A DNA stretch of 64,000 nt from Lentibacillus juripiscarius JCM 12147 (GTDB taxonomy: Bacteria; Bacillota; Bacilli; Bacillales_D; Amphibacillaceae), in the NCBI GenBank assembly GCA_001311805.1, contig BBCA01000010.1, forward strand, positions 1-64,000. The letters are read 5' to 3'. The position numbers and the translations under genes were made by a program. The notes below the pieces were generated by a model. That model had not been told where the DNA came from and did no database searches. It was given only the letters and a program-made list of their open reading frames with translations. This document shows, piece by piece, positions 21,593 through 32,749 of this stretch. The first letter of the stretch is position 1, and each line of letters begins with the position of its first letter.

Positions 21593-23168
21593 ATGGAAAA
21601 TTATAAAAGTACATGGCTGCCACATTTGAAACATGCTGTTCCTAAAGCTGCACAGGGAAAAGGAACCTGTATGTATATTATGGCTTTAGAAGGATGGAGA
21701 AGAGGACTTGAATTAAGATTTATAAAGAAAAAAGGAATGGGTTTGCTTCGTTCTGTATCATTTTCATTAAGTGATGGAAAAACAAAACATATCTTCAGTG
21801 GTTCACGTGGAGATTTTGTTACGAAAGAGGCAAGAAGGATCTGTACTGATAAAGGTCTGACAAATAAACATCTGGAAGGGGCCAATGTGCCGGTACCAGG
21901 TGGCAAATCCTTTGAGGAGACAAATACAAATAAAGAGATTATTAGTTATACTAATTCCCTAGGTTATCCCGTAGTAGTGAAACCAAGTGGCTCTGAAGGT
22001 GGCGGAGTGGGTGTCATTACAAATATAAAAACCAGGAAGAACTAGGGGATGCGTTGAAAAAAGTACGAGGCAACAAGCGAGTTCCGGTAATCGTTGAAAA
22101 GTTTTTCTCAGGTGAGGATTTCAGGGTATATGTCCTTGAAGACAAGGTTATAGGCGCTTTCCATAGAAGGGCTGCAAGTATCGTTGGAGATGGTAAGTCA
22201 AATATTAAAACATTACTGTCCCAAAAAATAAAGAAAGACAAAGAAGCCCCTTTTTATCCTCGAGTGAAATCAAGATTGACCAGGCAATGAAAAATTACCT
22301 GGAGGAAAAAGGATTAAGCTCCTCATATGTCCCAAAAATGGGGAAAGAGTTTTCCTTAGACGTAATGGAGAATATTTTGGACAGCGTGATTCGGTAAATG
22401 CGACAGATGAACTTCCTCAAAAAATGAAAGATATAGCAATATCAGCTGTACAGGCAATCCCAGGTCTGCCGCATGGTGGAGTAGACATGCTTATTAACCT
22501 TGAGAATAATGAAGGTGTTGTTAATGAAGTTAATTCAAGGGCCCAAATAAGTAATCATGTGTTCCCAATTGAAGGTAAGGCAATAGATATTCCTAAACAC
22601 ATAATTGATTATTATTTTCCGGAAACGAAAAATGACAAAGCGACAGATGTGAAATTCAATTTTGACTTTAAAACAGTCACTGATGCTTTTGAAGCAGGGA
22701 CTGCTAAGGAAATCAAAATACCACCAATCCCAACTGGCCTTAAGACGGTCAAACGGTATGTAGTAACAGGAAGTAATTTAGATACGAAATACCGGAAATG
22801 GTTACAAAAGCAAGCTTTAAAAAGAAATCTCAATGGATATGTGAGATGTATTAACAATAATAGCATATCAGTCGTGGTAGCGGGTTCAGAGCATGTAGTG
22901 AAGTCGTTTAAAGATGTAATTAAAAAGTCTTCACCGAAGCCAACTGTTATTAAAAAATGTCGAAGGGAAAAAAAATTTGACAGAGCGGTTAAGGTAGGAT
23001 TTGAACTAAGACAAAATACAAAGGTTGAAAACAAAAAAAAAAGAAGCAAACAGTACAAAAGCCCCCCGAACAACAAAAAATAAGAAAAAGAAAAACCCGT
23101 TTATACTTGTGAGAATAGCTAAATTACCTTTTAGGATTATAAGAAAAATTATAAGGAAAATAGGCTAA
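21593..23168 (+). CDS. ATP-grasp ligase with C-terminal acylphosphatase-like domain, copy 3
   Basis: The most divergent copy: N-domain MALEGWRRGLELRF and FSGSRGDFVTKEA; ATP-grasp core GYPVVVKPSGSEGGGVGVI, VIVEKFFSGEDFRVYVLED, IPGLPHGGVDMLI and VNEVNSRAQISN; acylphosphatase-like domain YVVTGSNLDTKYRKWLQKQA and LNGYVRCINNNSISVVVAG. Here the Arg is kept but the Asn position is Cys. The tail is strongly basic; restoring one base near 23075 extends it to IIRKIIRKIG at 23168. Other indels lie at about 22035 and 22265. Its divergence suggests a distinct amino donor or acceptor. Confidence 0.78.
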
Positions 23169-23179
23169 TCATCAAATTT

Positions 23180-23216
23180 AAACCGGGGTTGTTATCAATA
23201 ACCCCGATTTTTCTTT
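23180..23216. terminator. bidirectional terminator
   Basis: CGGGGTT (23184-23190) pairs with AACCCCG (23200-23206), extended by AAA/TTT on both sides, with a T-run on the + strand. It separates the converging ATP-grasp copy 3 and YheC/YheD-like genes and abuts the latter's stop codon. Confidence 0.8.
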
Positions 23217-24211
23217 TAGTCATTTGTTTCTGTAAGTCGGTATTTATAATGCTCGGACTTAATCAAGGCAATTTCGCCTAATGCAAACTCCGCACCAGGG
23301 GCTGTATTAACCTCGAATAAATAAGGTTTGCCATCACTGTCAATTCCTATATCAATCCCCATGGATGTTATTTTCTTATTAAATATCTGTTCCATTTTAT
23401 AAGGGAATTGCGAACCTATTCTTTTTAATGAATCGTTGACTGTCTCCCAATCTTCATAATTTGCTCTTAAAAAGGGCAATAGTTGACTGACGCTGCCCCC
23501 CTGCGAAACATTTGATACTATTTTTTGACCAGTACCGATTCTTATCATATATATAGCCGCCTGCCACTTATTGTTACCATTTTTCTCAAGGCGTATCCGG
23601 CAGTCAAATGGTTCACCGTTTTTTGTTTTCGAGTTTATATATTTTTGAAAAATATATTGGTTTTATTTATGTTGTTATTAAAGAATTCTTTGATTTCTCT
23701 TTTGCTTAAATTACTGACTTGGTTACCAAAAGTTAGAATGTAATCTCCTTTTGTTTAGCAAGTTTATATATGCCCTCACCTTTATGGCCTAATCTTGGTT
23801 TTAAGATGATTGTACCATGTTCTTTGAGGAACTCTTTGAATTCACGGAACTCTGTAATATGTTTGTTGGTATGATTAAATGGGCAAACTCTCCATCTTCT
23901 TTCACCTTTTGATAAACAGTATCTTTGGGACCAAATCTTCCAGAGGATAAGGTGCTTTTGGACTGTAGGAAATTAATTACTCTCTTATGTTTAAAACAAT
24001 ACACATTAATATCAACAAACGAGGGTATTGGGACCTCCTGTCTGACCCATTTATTTTCAATAAGCATTCGACCATTGATCTTCTCTCGCTCTATATCAAC
24101 ATCATTAGCGGTGAAATAAACAAGGTCTATGCCATTGTATTTAGTGGTTTTTGCTAGCAACCTTACAAACTTCTGCGGCTTTTGGATGTTTCTCATGAAC
24201 CCAATCAGCAT
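23216..24211 (-). CDS. YheC/YheD-like ATP-grasp protein
   Basis: From ATG 24211 (RBS AAGGATGG) the N-terminal part reads MLIGFMRNIQKPQKFVRLLA with IPSFVDINVYCFKHK, and the C-terminal part has MIRIGTGQKIVSNVSQGGSV, MGIDIGIDSDGKPYLFEVN and TAPGAEFALGE, the acidic metal-binding end of the YheC/YheD ATP-grasp family (spore-coat-associated in Bacillus subtilis). At least two frame breaks (near 23640 and 23860) lie between. It is antisense to the rest of the polymer locus and closely related to the next gene, forming a divergent pair. Substrate unknown. Confidence 0.8.
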
Positions 24212-24421
24212 ACGTATACCATCCTTTTTAATAAGAGTATAACATTTTTTATCTTTTTTACCATAAGTCGTTGGTCTATATTAAATATCTTGTTGTCGGA
24301 ATATCTAACCTACCTAATACTTTGGACTTCTAGGTTTAAGTAACGGCACGATAAGCTATACTAGGTATAATATACTTTTTCTAAAAATTTGATGATTCAA
24401 GCGGAAAGAAGGAATTTTGAA

Positions 24422-25625
24422 ATGATAATCGGTTTTATGAGGAATCACGTAACCCCCACGTATGTTGCCAAATTAACGTCACTTTTGTCAAAATCTCAAG
24501 GCATAGATGTCATATATATGCGCCCTGCAGACGTGAATGTGGCAAGCGGAACTGTAAAAGGTAAAATATATATTGATAATAAATGGACCCCAATTGAAAC
24601 TGAGTTACCGGTGTTTATAGATATATCACCATACTGTTTTAAAAAGAAAAACATACAAATCATCCAGTACTTACGAGAGAACACGTTTCTGAGTGATGAC
24701 AGGAAGAATACGCTAAATAAAAGAATGCTGCAAAATAAATTGTTGGAAGACCAAAGATTTTCCCATCTAGTTATTCCTACCACCAAAATAGAGGGTGATT
24801 TTGCGAGGATTGAAGAATTTACCCATAAATATGGGAAGATAGTATTAAAACCTATTTTCGGGGAACGAGGAAAAGGCGTTTACATACTTAAAAAGAAAAG
24901 TAAATCCTACAAATTAGGAATTAATACGCACGAAGAACGGTTGAATTATGATGAACTAAAGGATTTTTTGAAACATCGCTTAAGAACAAAGGATATATCA
25001 TGCAAAAGTATATTGCTTCAAGAACTATGCATGGTCATCCTTTTGACTGCAGGGTACATGTTGAAAAGGACGGCAGGGGAAAATGGGTTGTTGCACGTAG
25101 TTTCATACGAATCGGCATCGGTCAAAAAGTAATATCAAATGTAAACCAAGGCGGTGGTATTGCTGATTTAAAGCCGTTCCTTGAAGCGAATTTTGGGGAG
25201 AAGAAAGGCACCATTGAAAAGAAAATTAATCACCTGGCATCAACCTTACCCTATAAAATTGAGGAATTAAGAAATACCCATATCATGTCTTTAGGGATGG
25301 ACGTAGCAATAGATGAAAACGGTAAATTATACCTTTTTGAAGTGAATGGAGCACCCACAACTGCCCCCCTAAAGGCAGAGGCCGTAATGCTGAGAACAGA
25401 GTATTATAAATTCATTTTAGAAAATATAATTACTGATAACCTGAAAAAAGAAAATGAGCAATTTAAAGCAAAGTATGAAATAATAGAGCAACAAAAGAAT
25501 CAATTTGAAAAGCGGTATAATGATATAAAAAGAGCAGGTCCTGGTTGGTTACCAAACCTATTCGTATTTTGGGAAGTGCGCTAAAACGTTTAAATGATTT
25601 CCCACTAAACTTAATGCTCACTTGA
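24422..25625 (+). CDS. YheC/YheD-like ATP-grasp protein with basic tail
   Basis: Start ATG 24422 follows GAAGGAATT and aligns with the MLIGFMRN start of its paralogue. Landmarks: MIIGFMRNHVTPTYVAKLTS, VFIDISPYCFKKK, IVLKPIFGERGKGVYIL, DCRVHVEKDGRGKWVV, SFIRIGIGQKVISNVNQGGG and LGMDVAIDENGKLYLFEVN. A frame break near 24990 splits the middle. Restoring one A near 25528 extends the C-terminus into SWLVTKPIRILGSALKRLN and a stop at 25625, giving the same SWxxTxPxR tail as the ATP-grasp/acylphosphatase proteins. That links it functionally to the same complex or membrane site. Confidence 0.82.
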
Positions 25626-25630
25626 TGAAA

Positions 25631-25671
25631 ACATTGTCATTTCTGTTAGGAAATGATAATGTTTTTTTTTT
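25631..25671 (+). terminator. rho-independent terminator
   Basis: ACATTGTCATTTC (25631-25643) pairs with GAAATGATAATGT (25650-25662), with one mismatch, and a run of ten T follows. It ends the polymer locus. Confidence 0.88.
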
Positions 25672-25732
25672 AATTCTACGGTCATTAATCGACCTTTAAT
25701 TATATATTACGGCAAAATAAGTCATAAGGGTC

Positions 25733-25761
25733 TTAACTTTAACAAATGAATGCATTATAAT
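25733..25761 (+). promoter_or_regulatory. sigma-A promoter of the autolysin gene
   Basis: TTAACT (25733-25738), a 17-base spacer and TATAAT (25756-25761). The RBS GGAGGTGAT and ATG 25794 follow about 30 bases later. Confidence 0.75.
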
Positions 25762-25793
25762 AGCAGTTATGATTTAAATAGGAGGTGATATAG

Positions 25794-28700
25794 ATGTCTA
25801 AAAAATTATTTATCCCGTTTTTAGTCCTTTTGTTTACCCTATCTTTCGTTCTGAACACCACAAGTGCTGAAACGAGCAGCGAAACCGCTGACAATGGTGA
25901 CAATTGTATAGTAATTGACTTGAACGAATTGGATAGGGAAGTAAAGCAAGAATACTTAGATTTGGCCAATAAGTATAAGTCGGTATCTAGTTCTTGTGAT
26001 ACAACATCAAGTAAAACAAAAGAAAGTGAAACTGACGGTACTTCTGAAGAAAAAATCAACAAATCCTGCTGAAAGTAAATGCACTAACAGAAGGTGAAAA
26101 ACAAAAATTATTGAGCCTTACCTAGCTGGAGATGAAACTACACCGGATAACTCAGAAGTACAAAATTCTCCTGAACAAAAAGCTGGGGTACCATCTAAAA
26201 CTGAAAAGAATGATGAGGATGCAGCCAAAGCTGAAAATGTAAAAACAGATGAACTGCAAGAGAAAAAAACTAAAGAATCAGTAGCTAAGGAAGCTGACGA
26301 ACCACAAGAAGAAACACCTGAGGAAACAGAAACTGAAAAGACGAAGGACACAAAAACCACAACAACTATCACCACTTTCAGTATTAATCAACCAAAAACT
26401 GTTTCTAGCAGCAACACTCTTCAAAGAGGAGACAGAAGTGCCAGTGTACTAGAATTAAAGAAAGATTTAATTGAATTAGGATTTGATGGTTATGGAATGC
26501 TGCTTACACAGTACTTTGGCGATGGAACTGAGAAGAATCTCAGAGACTTTCAGGATTTCTACCGTCAGGATGTAACAGGAGTTGCAGGGCAGAAGGTATT
26601 CGATCAGATTGATTTTCTGCTGCCGAATCCATTCAGCAATGGGAAGCGTCATGTAGATACAATTAAGCTCAAGAAAGACCTGATTGCATTGGGTTTTGAT
26701 AACTACGGTATGAAGCTGACGCATTACTTTGGAGACGGGACGGAAAAAAAAATGTTCGCGACTTCCAGGATTTTTACCGTCAGGAAGTGACCGGAATAGC
26801 AGATCAGGAAGTATTTAATCAGATTGACTTTCTGTTACCGAATCCGTTTAGCAATGGCAAGCGTCATGTCGATACGATAGAGTTTAAGAAAAAAACTCAT
26901 AGAGTTGGGTTTTGATAACTACGGCATGAAACTGACGCACTACTTTGGAGACGGGACGGAAAAAACGTTCGCGACTTTCAGGAATTCTATCGTCAGGAAA
27001 TGACCGGGGTAGCAGGTCAAGAAGTTTTTGATCAGATTGACTTTCTATTGCCGAATCCGTTCAGCAATGGCAAACGTCATGTTGATACGGTAGAGTTAAA
27101 GAAAGATCTAATAGAGCTAGGCTTTGATAATTATGGCATGAAGCTTACACAATATTATGGAGACGGGACAGAAAAGAATGTCAGGGACTTCCAAAGAGCC
27201 TATCAGATGAAAACGACCGGAACTGCCGGTAACACCATGCTGGAGAAAGTTGAATCTCTTCTTAGCAATGGTAATCGCCATAACGATGGTGTGCTAAGTA
27301 GGGGAGACAGAAGTGCTAATGTACTAGAATTGAAAAAAGATTTAGTTGAACTAGGCTTCGATGATTATGGCATGCTGCTTACAGAGTACTTTGGCGATGG
27401 AACTGAAAAGAATCTTAGGGACTTTCAAGATTTCTACCGTCAGAAAGTAACCGGCGTTGCAGGACCGAAAGTATTTGAACAAATCGACTTCTTATTGCCG
27501 AGTCCATTCAGCAATGGCAGACGTCATGTTGATACAATAGAACTTAAGAAAGACCTAATCAAATTAGGCTTTGACAATTACGGTATGAAATTGACACACT
27601 ACTTTGGAGAAGGAACGGAAAAACGTCCGTGACTTCCAGGAGTTTTACCGCCAGGAAGTGACCGGAATTGCGGATCAGGAATTATTCGATCAGATTGACT
27701 TTCTTTTACCGAATCCATTTAGCAATGGGAAGCGTCATGTTGATACGATAAAGTTTAAGAAAAACCTTATAGAGTTAGGTTTTGATAACTACGGCATGAA
27801 ACTGACGCACTATTTTGGGGATGGAACTGAAAAGAACGTTCGCGACTTCCAGGAATTTTATCGCCAGGAAGTGACCGGAATCGCGGATCAGGAAGTGTTC
27901 GATCAGATTGACTTTCTTTTACCGAATCCGTTCAGCAACGGGAGACGTCATGTTGATACGGTAGAGTTTAAGAAAAACCTTATAGAGTTGGGCTTTGACA
28001 ATTACGGCATGAAGCTGACGCATTACTTTGGAGATGGAACAGAAAAGAATGTTCGTGACTTCCAGGAATTTTACCGCCAGGAAGTGACCGGAGTAGCAGG
28101 ACAGGAAGTATTCGATCAGATTGACTTTCTATTGCCGAATCCATTCAGTAATGGGAAGCGTCATATTGATACGGTAGAGTTAAAGAAAGACCTGATAGAA
28201 TTAGGCTTTGATAACTACGGTATGAAGCTTACACACTACTATGGAGAAGGAACGGAAAAGAACGTTCTTGATTTTCAAAAGGAGTACAATCTCAAAGAAA
28301 ACGGTATCGTTGATAAGGTTACGATGAGGGTATTACAAAACGCGGTAAATGGGTTAAATTATATACATTATGATTTAACATTAGCTGAAGCAGTAAATAT
28401 CCAGATGAAGGCAAACCCTCAAACAGATCAAAACTATGCCTATGTTTCAAGTGATTTTATTAACAATGGTAAAGTCAATGTGAACACTTCTCTTAATGTA
28501 AGAAGTGGGCCAAACACGAATAGCGACATTGTTGGTAGTTTAAATGACGGGGAATCTGTTAATATCATTACAGAAGTTGATGGTTGGTATGCGATTGAAC
28601 ATTATGATGGTCAACAATGGGTGACCTCAACACCAGAGGATGTTCGCTATTACCTTAATCCGGAAAACTTCATAAATGATAAAAGCAAAAGTTTCAATTC

Positions 28701-29290
28701 CTAGATCTAGCCAGATCAAGTGATATTACCACCAGTACCTTAAATGATTATCTACAGAATAAAGGAATTCTTGAGGGTAAAGGCCAAGATTTTATAGATG
28801 CTGCTAATGCAAATGGTATCAGTGATATTTACTTAGTTTCACATGCAACTCTGGAAACTGGTAATGGGACATCAACGCTTGCAGAGGGAGTGCCCGTTGA
28901 TAAAATGGCAATATTACCCGGAATTCAAATGGTAAAATTGCTAAAACTAGTAAAACCGTGGCTACTGTCTATAATATGTTTGGAATAAATGCTAATGATA
29001 GCAATCCAGTTGGTGATGGCGCCAAGAAGGCCTATGAGGAAGGGTGGACAACACCTAGAAAAGCAATTATAGGCGGTGCTGCCTTTATTGGAAATGGCTA
29101 TATCAAAGATGGACAAAATACCCTCTATGAAATGAGATGGAATCCACAGGTGATGGCCGATACAGGAAGTTATGGGTCACAGTATGCAACAGATATAGGC
29201 TGGGCTTCCAAACAGATTACGTCCATGTATAACCTATATCAAAAATTAGGATTAAATTCTATGTACATGGACATACCACAATATAAGTAA
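25794..29290 (+). CDS. multi-repeat peptidoglycan-binding autolysin with glucosaminidase domain
   Basis: GGAGGTGATATAG precedes ATG 25794. Order: signal peptide ending around NTTSAE; a Glu/Lys/Thr-rich linker (to about 26420); nine PG_binding_1-type repeats of about 71 residues (LELKKDLIELGFDNYGM, GDGTEKNVRDFQ); a bacterial SH3 domain (SLNVRSGPNTNSDIVGSLND); and a C-terminal glucosaminidase region (DIYLVSHATLETGNGTS, with the catalytic Glu in LETG; YNMFGINANDSNP). This resembles LytD-type N-acetylglucosaminidases and would cleave wall glycan outside the cell. Reconstructed length is about 1165 residues. Indels occur near 26060, 26748, 26890, 26962, 27622, 28700 and 28925. It may turn over wall carrying the adjacent polymer. 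Confidence 0.85.
26429..28350 (+). repeat. nine tandem 213-bp coding repeats
   Basis: Each unit encodes about 71 residues of the form L(E/F)KK(D/N)LIELGFDNYGM, YFGDGTEKN, DFQ(E/D)FYRQ, DQIDFLLPNPFSNG. Units 2, 3, 6, 7 and 8 are almost identical even at DNA level. Units 1 and 5 share a different start (RGDRSA, VLELKKDL), which suggests that a four-unit block was duplicated. Unit 9 is the degenerate end. Period is 213 bases, so unit number can change without breaking the frame. Confidence 0.88.
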
Positions 29291-29316
29291 ATTAATCTAT
29301 TAAAAAAATGTATATT

Positions 29317-29352
29317 GCTTGCATAATCCTTTAAAGGGATATGCAAGCTTTT
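29317..29352 (+). terminator. terminator of the autolysin gene
   Basis: GCTTGCATAATCC pairs imperfectly with GGGATATGCAAGC and is followed by TTTT. Confidence 0.75.
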
Positions 29353-29450
29353 ACTATATATTGGCACAGATGTAATACAAAAGCACTCATTCATCTCTCA
29401 ATAAAACTGGTAGAAAAAATAATGAGCGCTTAATCAATTTAAAATCTAAT

Positions 29451-31113
29451 TTATTTTGATGAAAATGTAGTTAAACTCTCCTTCTCATAAACTCTCTCCC
29501 CGCCAATAAACGTAGCTCTAACCGAAATATCCTTAATCGTCATTGGGTCTACCTCGGTTGGATCTTCCTCCAGTACTGCAAAATCGGCCTGTTTCCCTAC
29601 TTCGATACTGCCGGAGTGTTCCTTTTCGAAGTTTAAGCTGGCTCCATAAATGGTCATCGATTTCAGGGAGGTCATCACATCGGTACGCTGGTCCGGCCCT
29701 AAGATTTTGCCTTCCCTTGTTACTCGGTTCACCGCTGCCCATACGGAAAGAGTGGGGATATAGGTGTGACCGGACAATCGGAATGTAATGTAAAAAGTAG
29801 ATCTTCGGCAATGGCATCTGCTAAAGGGCTGATGCGTCGTGCTCGTTCAGGCCCAAGGAATATATTTTCGTGCCGGTCGCCCCAGTAATAAACATGGTTG
29901 ATGAAAAATGATCCGGCGATGCCCAGGTCCCTCATGCGGCGTAAATCATCTGGTGTTCCTGTCTGCACGTGTTCAATCCGGTGCTTATGATGTTCGCTTG
30001 GTCTCTTTTTAATGCATATTCATACGCATCAATAATGGACCCAATTGCACGATCGCCGTTTCCATGAGTTGCTATCCGGAAGCCTCTGGTATGCAAATCA
30101 AGAACTTCTTCCTGGAAGGTGTTCTGTTCATGAATGAAATCCCCGTAAAGGTTCGGCTCCCTATAATATGGCTTTCGCAATGCCCCGGTGAGGCCTTGAA
30201 TGGACCCGTCCTGAAACATTTTAGCGCTGTCGAGTGCTGCCATTCCATTTGAACTTTCCAGTATTTCCTGGTTCAGCTGTTCAGCAGTGTATGTTCCAAA
30301 AGCCTTCTCATCGGAAAGCAGGTCGTGCATGATCATTACCCTAGTCCGCATCGGGTTTAATCCTTGTCTGGCAGCTTTCAGGTGTACTTCCAGTTCTTCC
30401 AGGTCGGTTACTTTAGCATCTGAATTGGTTGTTATGCCGTGTGTGAGGTATTCGCTAGCTGCTTTTCCCAGGTCAGCAGTCATCTGATCCACCGTTTTGC
30501 CGGGTATTTTGTTAAAAACGGGTTCGATTGCGTCATGTTCATATAAAACACCATTTAAGGAATTTTGTTCATCCCGACCGAAATGACCAGCCTGCGGATC
30601 AGAACAGAAGTCATCCAAACCGGCATACTCCAACGCAAGAGAATTGGCGTATCCGAGGTGTCCTGAAATATGCCGGATGAAAACAGGATGATCAGGTGCC
30701 GCCCTGTCCAGGTCATCTCGGGTAATATGGCGCTTTTCTTTAATAAGCGTATCATCAAAACCAAAGCCTTCAATCCAGCCACCATTGGACGATTCTTGCG
30801 CCTTATTAGTAACGGCTTGCAAAATGTCTTCGATAGAATGGTTTGGAGGTGTGCTGCAATTGACTTTATCTGCCATCAGCGCATACATCAGGATGTGGTT
30901 ATGTGTGTCAATAAACCCTGGCAGCAGCGTGGCACCTTGTAAATTAACGACAGACGTTTTCTCTGTCATGTCAACAGCATCCTTTGGCGGTTCAGGTGTG
31001 TTCCAGACTCCAGTAATACGGCCATTCTCAACTGCCACAGATCCTGCACGCGGATTGCTGTCATCCATCGTCAGCACATTCGCATTCGTCAATACTAAAT
31101 CAGCTTTACCCAT
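29451..31113 (-). CDS. YtcJ-like metal-dependent amidohydrolase
   Basis: Start ATG 31113 with GAGGGAT RBS. The N-terminus ADLVLTNANVLTMDDSNP is the composite beta-sandwich strand of the family; LLPGFIDTHNHILMY contains the HxH metal ligands; GWIEGFGFDDTLI, GFRIATHGNGDRAIG (metal His) and HIEHVQ-type residues follow; the C-terminus ends with VGKQADFAVLEEDP. Family members hydrolyse N-acyl or N-formyl amides in the cytoplasm. Single-base indels near 29760 and 29985 split it. Only 21 bases follow the symporter stop, so uptake and hydrolysis of one substrate are likely coupled. Confidence 0.85.
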
Positions 31114-31134
31114 TTCAAATCCCTCATTTCTTTT

Positions 31135-32597
31135 TTATTTTGCCACTGTACCTTCGTAGCCTTCTTCCATGGCCAGTGACGGATCTTCTTCCTCTTTTAA
31201 ATCAAAATAATAGGCAATTACTTTTTCATCAGCTGAATGTTTCGTGACAAGGCTGACTGTAACAAGCAAAACCAATGAAGTAATCATTCCCGGAATAATC
31301 TCGTGCAGTCCAAATGGTTTTCCGAGTAAACTCCAGATAACGGCAACAATTAATGAACCGATAACACTGGTAAGCATTCCTGTTTTGGTTGCCCGCTTCC
31401 AGAACATGGCGGCAAGTACCGGTGTAACCATTGTTATTGCTGATAATGCCAGGGCATAGGAATAGATAGCAATAACATCTGTAATAAAGAGGGCAATCAA
31501 CAGCCCAAGTGTTGCCATACCGGCTACGGACAGACGGGAGACTTTAAGCACTTCTTGACTGCTGGCATCAGGATTCATCCAGCCCTGATAAATGTCTTTT
31601 GATATATTCATCGCTCCACTTAAGAGGAAGGATGTCGCGCCTGTCAACACGGCTGCAAATAGTGATACCATGAACAAGCCACCTATGGCTGGATGAAACA
31701 CAGCAGAAAGAAACTGTGTGTAGACAAGGTCTGGGTCTGTGCCAGCGGGAAGTACTTGCAGCGAAATAATCCCGATTCCGATGGAGAACAAGGCAATGAA
31801 AAAGGTGATGATAAACCCTGTGGATACTGCACGCACGGCTATTTTTCAGTTTTGGCAGATGAAATGCGCTGCCATGAGGTTTGCCAGACCAGATAGAACG
31901 GACCAAAGATGATTAGATAGTTAATCAGCTCTGTTGTATCCATGCTGAACAGGTTAAACATGTCAGGGGACGTATTATTCATAACCACATCCGGCCCGCC
32001 TACATAGTTGAGCCCAAATATGAACATGAAAATAAGACCCGCAAGAATTAAAACGGACTGAACAGCATCGGTCCAGGCTACACTCGGCAAACCGCCCATC
32101 AGAGTAAAAATGACCGAGATAACGAAACCGGCCAGCATCGCAGTTGTAACAGATATGTCCAGAACAGTAGTCAGGACGGACCCCATGCCGACAATCTGCA
32201 TCCCAAACGTCGGTGTCATGTACAGAATACTGATGATCAGGGATGGGATGATGCCAGATGCCTTTCCAAAGCGGCGGACAAACAAGTCAGGGAGCGTATA
32301 CAGTTTTAATTTGCGGATGGTGGACCCCAGGACGACGGCAAGCAATATCGAAAAGAACGCAACAGGAAGCTTGGTAAGGAACCAGCCAAGACCAATTTCA
32401 AATCCTTTGCCGGACGAACCAATTACCGCAGCGGAACCAAGGGATGTTGCGATAATGGTACCGCAAATCGGAAAGAACCCAAGGCTGAAATTGGCCATCG
32501 TGTATTCATCGGCCGTTTTGATTTTTCTGGAGTAATAAATGCTTACCGAAAAAATCCCTATAAGGAAAGCACCGATCCAAAATAGATACCAGTTCAA
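31135..32597 (-). CDS. sodium:solute symporter family transporter
   Basis: The protein has about 13 hydrophobic segments and SSS-family landmarks: YYSRKIKTADEYTMA, FFPICGTIIATSLGSAAVIG, GGLPSVAWTDAVQSVLIL (the conserved TD..Q region) and SLFAAVLTGATSFLLSGAMN. A TTG start at 32597 follows AAGGGATGTG. One A missing near 31843 splits the frame; adding it gives SAKTEKIAVRAVSTGFI. It would import an organic solute with Na+, presumably the amidohydrolase substrate. The GntR regulator upstream is the likely controller. Confidence 0.87.
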
Positions 32598-32749
32598 TTT
32601 GTTTCACATCCCTTCTGTACTTTAACTGGATTTAGTAAACGAAATTGTGTGTAACAGCCGCAATGTGACTGTGTTCAGTATTTTACGTGCTGACTGTTGC
32701 AAAATTCAATATTGTTATAACGTTCGAACCAGTTGCTGAGGAAAAAATG

